DNA from: DASYQV01 sp036005125
GTDB lineage: Bacteria; Acidobacteriota; Vicinamibacteria; Vicinamibacterales; UBA2999
Length of the DNA: 7,136 bases
Assembly: GCA_036005125.1 (NCBI GenBank)
Contig: DASYQV010000319.1
Coordinates: 1 to 7,136, forward strand
Direction of reading: 5' to 3'
How positions within the stretch are numbered: position 1 is the first letter of the stretch; each line of letters starts with the position of its first letter. Shown here piece by piece: positions 6,291 to 7,136 of this stretch. The notes below the pieces were generated by a model that did not search any database, was not told where the DNA came from, and saw only the letters and a program-made list of their open reading frames with translations. Position numbers and translations under genes: made by a program.

Positions 6291-7136
6291 TTACTTCTTC
6301 TGGTTCTTCTGGGCCGCCTCCTGCTCCTCGGCGCGAGCTGCGCTCAGGATGTGCGGCATCGCATAGTTCCCTTCGTGACACGCGTATTCGAACAAGCGGC
6401 CGTCGGACCTGCTCATCGGCGCCGCGACGGTCCACGGTTTCGTGAATATCCGCGGATCGTTGATCGTGAACTGGTAATCAATCGTGTCCGCGTCGACCCG
6501 TCTGAAGCGCTCGACGAGTTTCCAGCCGGAGCCGAATGCGGTCACCGTGACGCCTCGTTCGAATACCTTGTCGGTGAGATTTGTCGTCTCGACAACGAGC
6601 GTGTCGCCCTCGAAGTGCCCGCGTGAATCGCCGAGCCACTGGGTGAGGCCCGCGCCGAGATGCGGACGTCCGTCCAGAGGAATGATCCGCGCGTCATGGA
6701 TCATCTCGACGACGATGGCCACATAGGTGGGGGTCTGCATGATGTGGTAGTTGTGGTTGTAGAATCCCGGCATCATCGCCCCCGGCATGCCCCGCGTGAT
6801 GCATCGATCGTACGAGCTGCGGTCCAGCCACGAATCCGCAGGGTGGGCTTTCCGTGCTGCGTCAATAGTTTCCCAGAGCTTCTGTGCCACGGGAGTGTAG
6901 GGAGGCACCTTGCCATCGGGCGGGTCGACGAGCAGGGATGTTCGCGTGTTGAGCGTTCCCCGCTCGAACCAGAACTCGTTGTACGCGCCCACCTGCCCGG
7001 GTCGCCGGACATCCGCATTGACTCGCTGGGCGACCTTCTTGGCAAGGTCCGCCCGCTCTTCATTCGACAACGTCTGCTTGTCGGCGGCTTCCGGGAGCCG
7101 TTCGAGCGGTGTCGTGGTGGTGTTCGTCCAGGTACC
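6291..7136 (-). CDS. Conserved uncharacterised protein (partial, N-terminus off the window)
   Basis: The frame is open from the right edge to a TAA at 6293-6291, giving 281 residues with no start in view. I do not recognise a named domain, but the pattern recalls a large family of uncharacterised proteins common in Acidobacteriota and other soil bacteria. Its marks are GTWTN at the visible start, DRCITRG (110-116), FYNHNYHIMQTP (125-136), EMIHDARIIPLDGRPH (144-159), WLGDSRGHFEGDTLVVETTN (167-186) and EYACHEGNY (250-258). The tail EEQEAAQKNQKK is highly charged and probably disordered. Several conserved Asp, His, Asn and Arg residues would suit a binding or catalytic site, but no function can be assigned. 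Homologues I recall begin with a signal peptide shortly before the GTWTN motif, so this is probably exported; that part is off the window. A TTG at 7070 could serve as an internal start, but the family motif continues upstream of it. It precedes the receptor gene in the same orientation. Confidence 0.85.
   Translation of the reverse strand, partial: GTWTNTTTTPLERLPEAADKQTLSNEERADLAKKVAQRVNADVRRPGQVGAYNEFWFERGTLNTRTSLLVDPPDGKVPPYTPVAQKLWETIDAARKAHPADSWLDRSSYDRCITRGMPGAMMPGFYNHNYHIMQTPTYVAIVVEMIHDARIIPLDGRPHLGAGLTQWLGDSRGHFEGDTLVVETTNLTDKVFERGVTVTAFGSGWKLVERFRRVDADTIDYQFTINDPRIFTKPWTVAAPMSRSDGRLFEYACHEGNYAMPHILSAARAEEQEAAQKNQKK

Noticed and set aside
6291..7070. TTG at 7070 as the true start of the unknown gene
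   Set aside because: The frame stays open to the window edge and the upstream residues GTWTN...PLERLPEAADK fit the remembered family pattern, so the gene is cut by the window rather than starting there.
7131..7136. GGTACC (KpnI site) exactly at the window end, hinting at a cloning junction
   Set aside because: It reads in frame as the Gly-Thr of the family's GTWTN motif, so it is natural coding sequence; the coincidence with the edge proves nothing.

Overview
The window is GC-rich throughout and densely coding, with no gene-free stretch longer than about 200 bases. It holds five protein genes, two of them cut by the window edges. The high GC, the Oar-like TonB-dependent receptor with an N-terminal carboxypeptidase-regulatory-like domain, the uncharacterised protein family next to it and the heptamer-type intergenic repeats together suggest a soil or sediment Acidobacteriota, perhaps of the Vicinamibacteria type. 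That assignment is inference from gene style; there is no rRNA or marker gene here.

Left part, minus strand: a two-component operon reading right to left. A membrane histidine kinase (1173-2747) is followed after 3 bases by an NtrC-family, sigma-54-dependent response regulator (1-1169), whose C-terminal DNA-binding end lies beyond the left edge. The kinase would sense something outside the membrane through an unassigned sensor domain of about 150 residues. The regulator would then activate sigma-54 promoters; I found no convincing sigma-54 promoter inside the window.

Middle, plus strand: a stand-alone MBL-fold metallo-hydrolase (2739-3494) with all seven canonical metal ligands, resembling the MBLAC1-type subfamily. 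Its start overlaps the start of the divergent kinase gene by 9 bases, so each promoter must lie inside the other gene. Its stop codon lies inside an unusual inverted array of 7-base repeats (3487-3536) that fills the short convergent gap to the next gene.

Right part, minus strand: a partial gene of a conserved but unnamed family (6291-7136, N-terminus beyond the right edge), then a 198-base gap with a long imperfect hairpin and CACGAAG repeats, then a TonB-dependent outer-membrane receptor (3549-6092). The receptor is best started at a GTG with a strong Shine-Dalgarno sequence, not at the upstream ATG. These two genes may be co-transcribed, but the hairpin between them could attenuate or end the first transcript.

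No RNA genes, CRISPR arrays, insertion sequences or phage genes are visible. I do not see a clear new multi-gene system. The most unusual structures are the two intergenic heptamer-repeat elements and the overlapping divergent starts.
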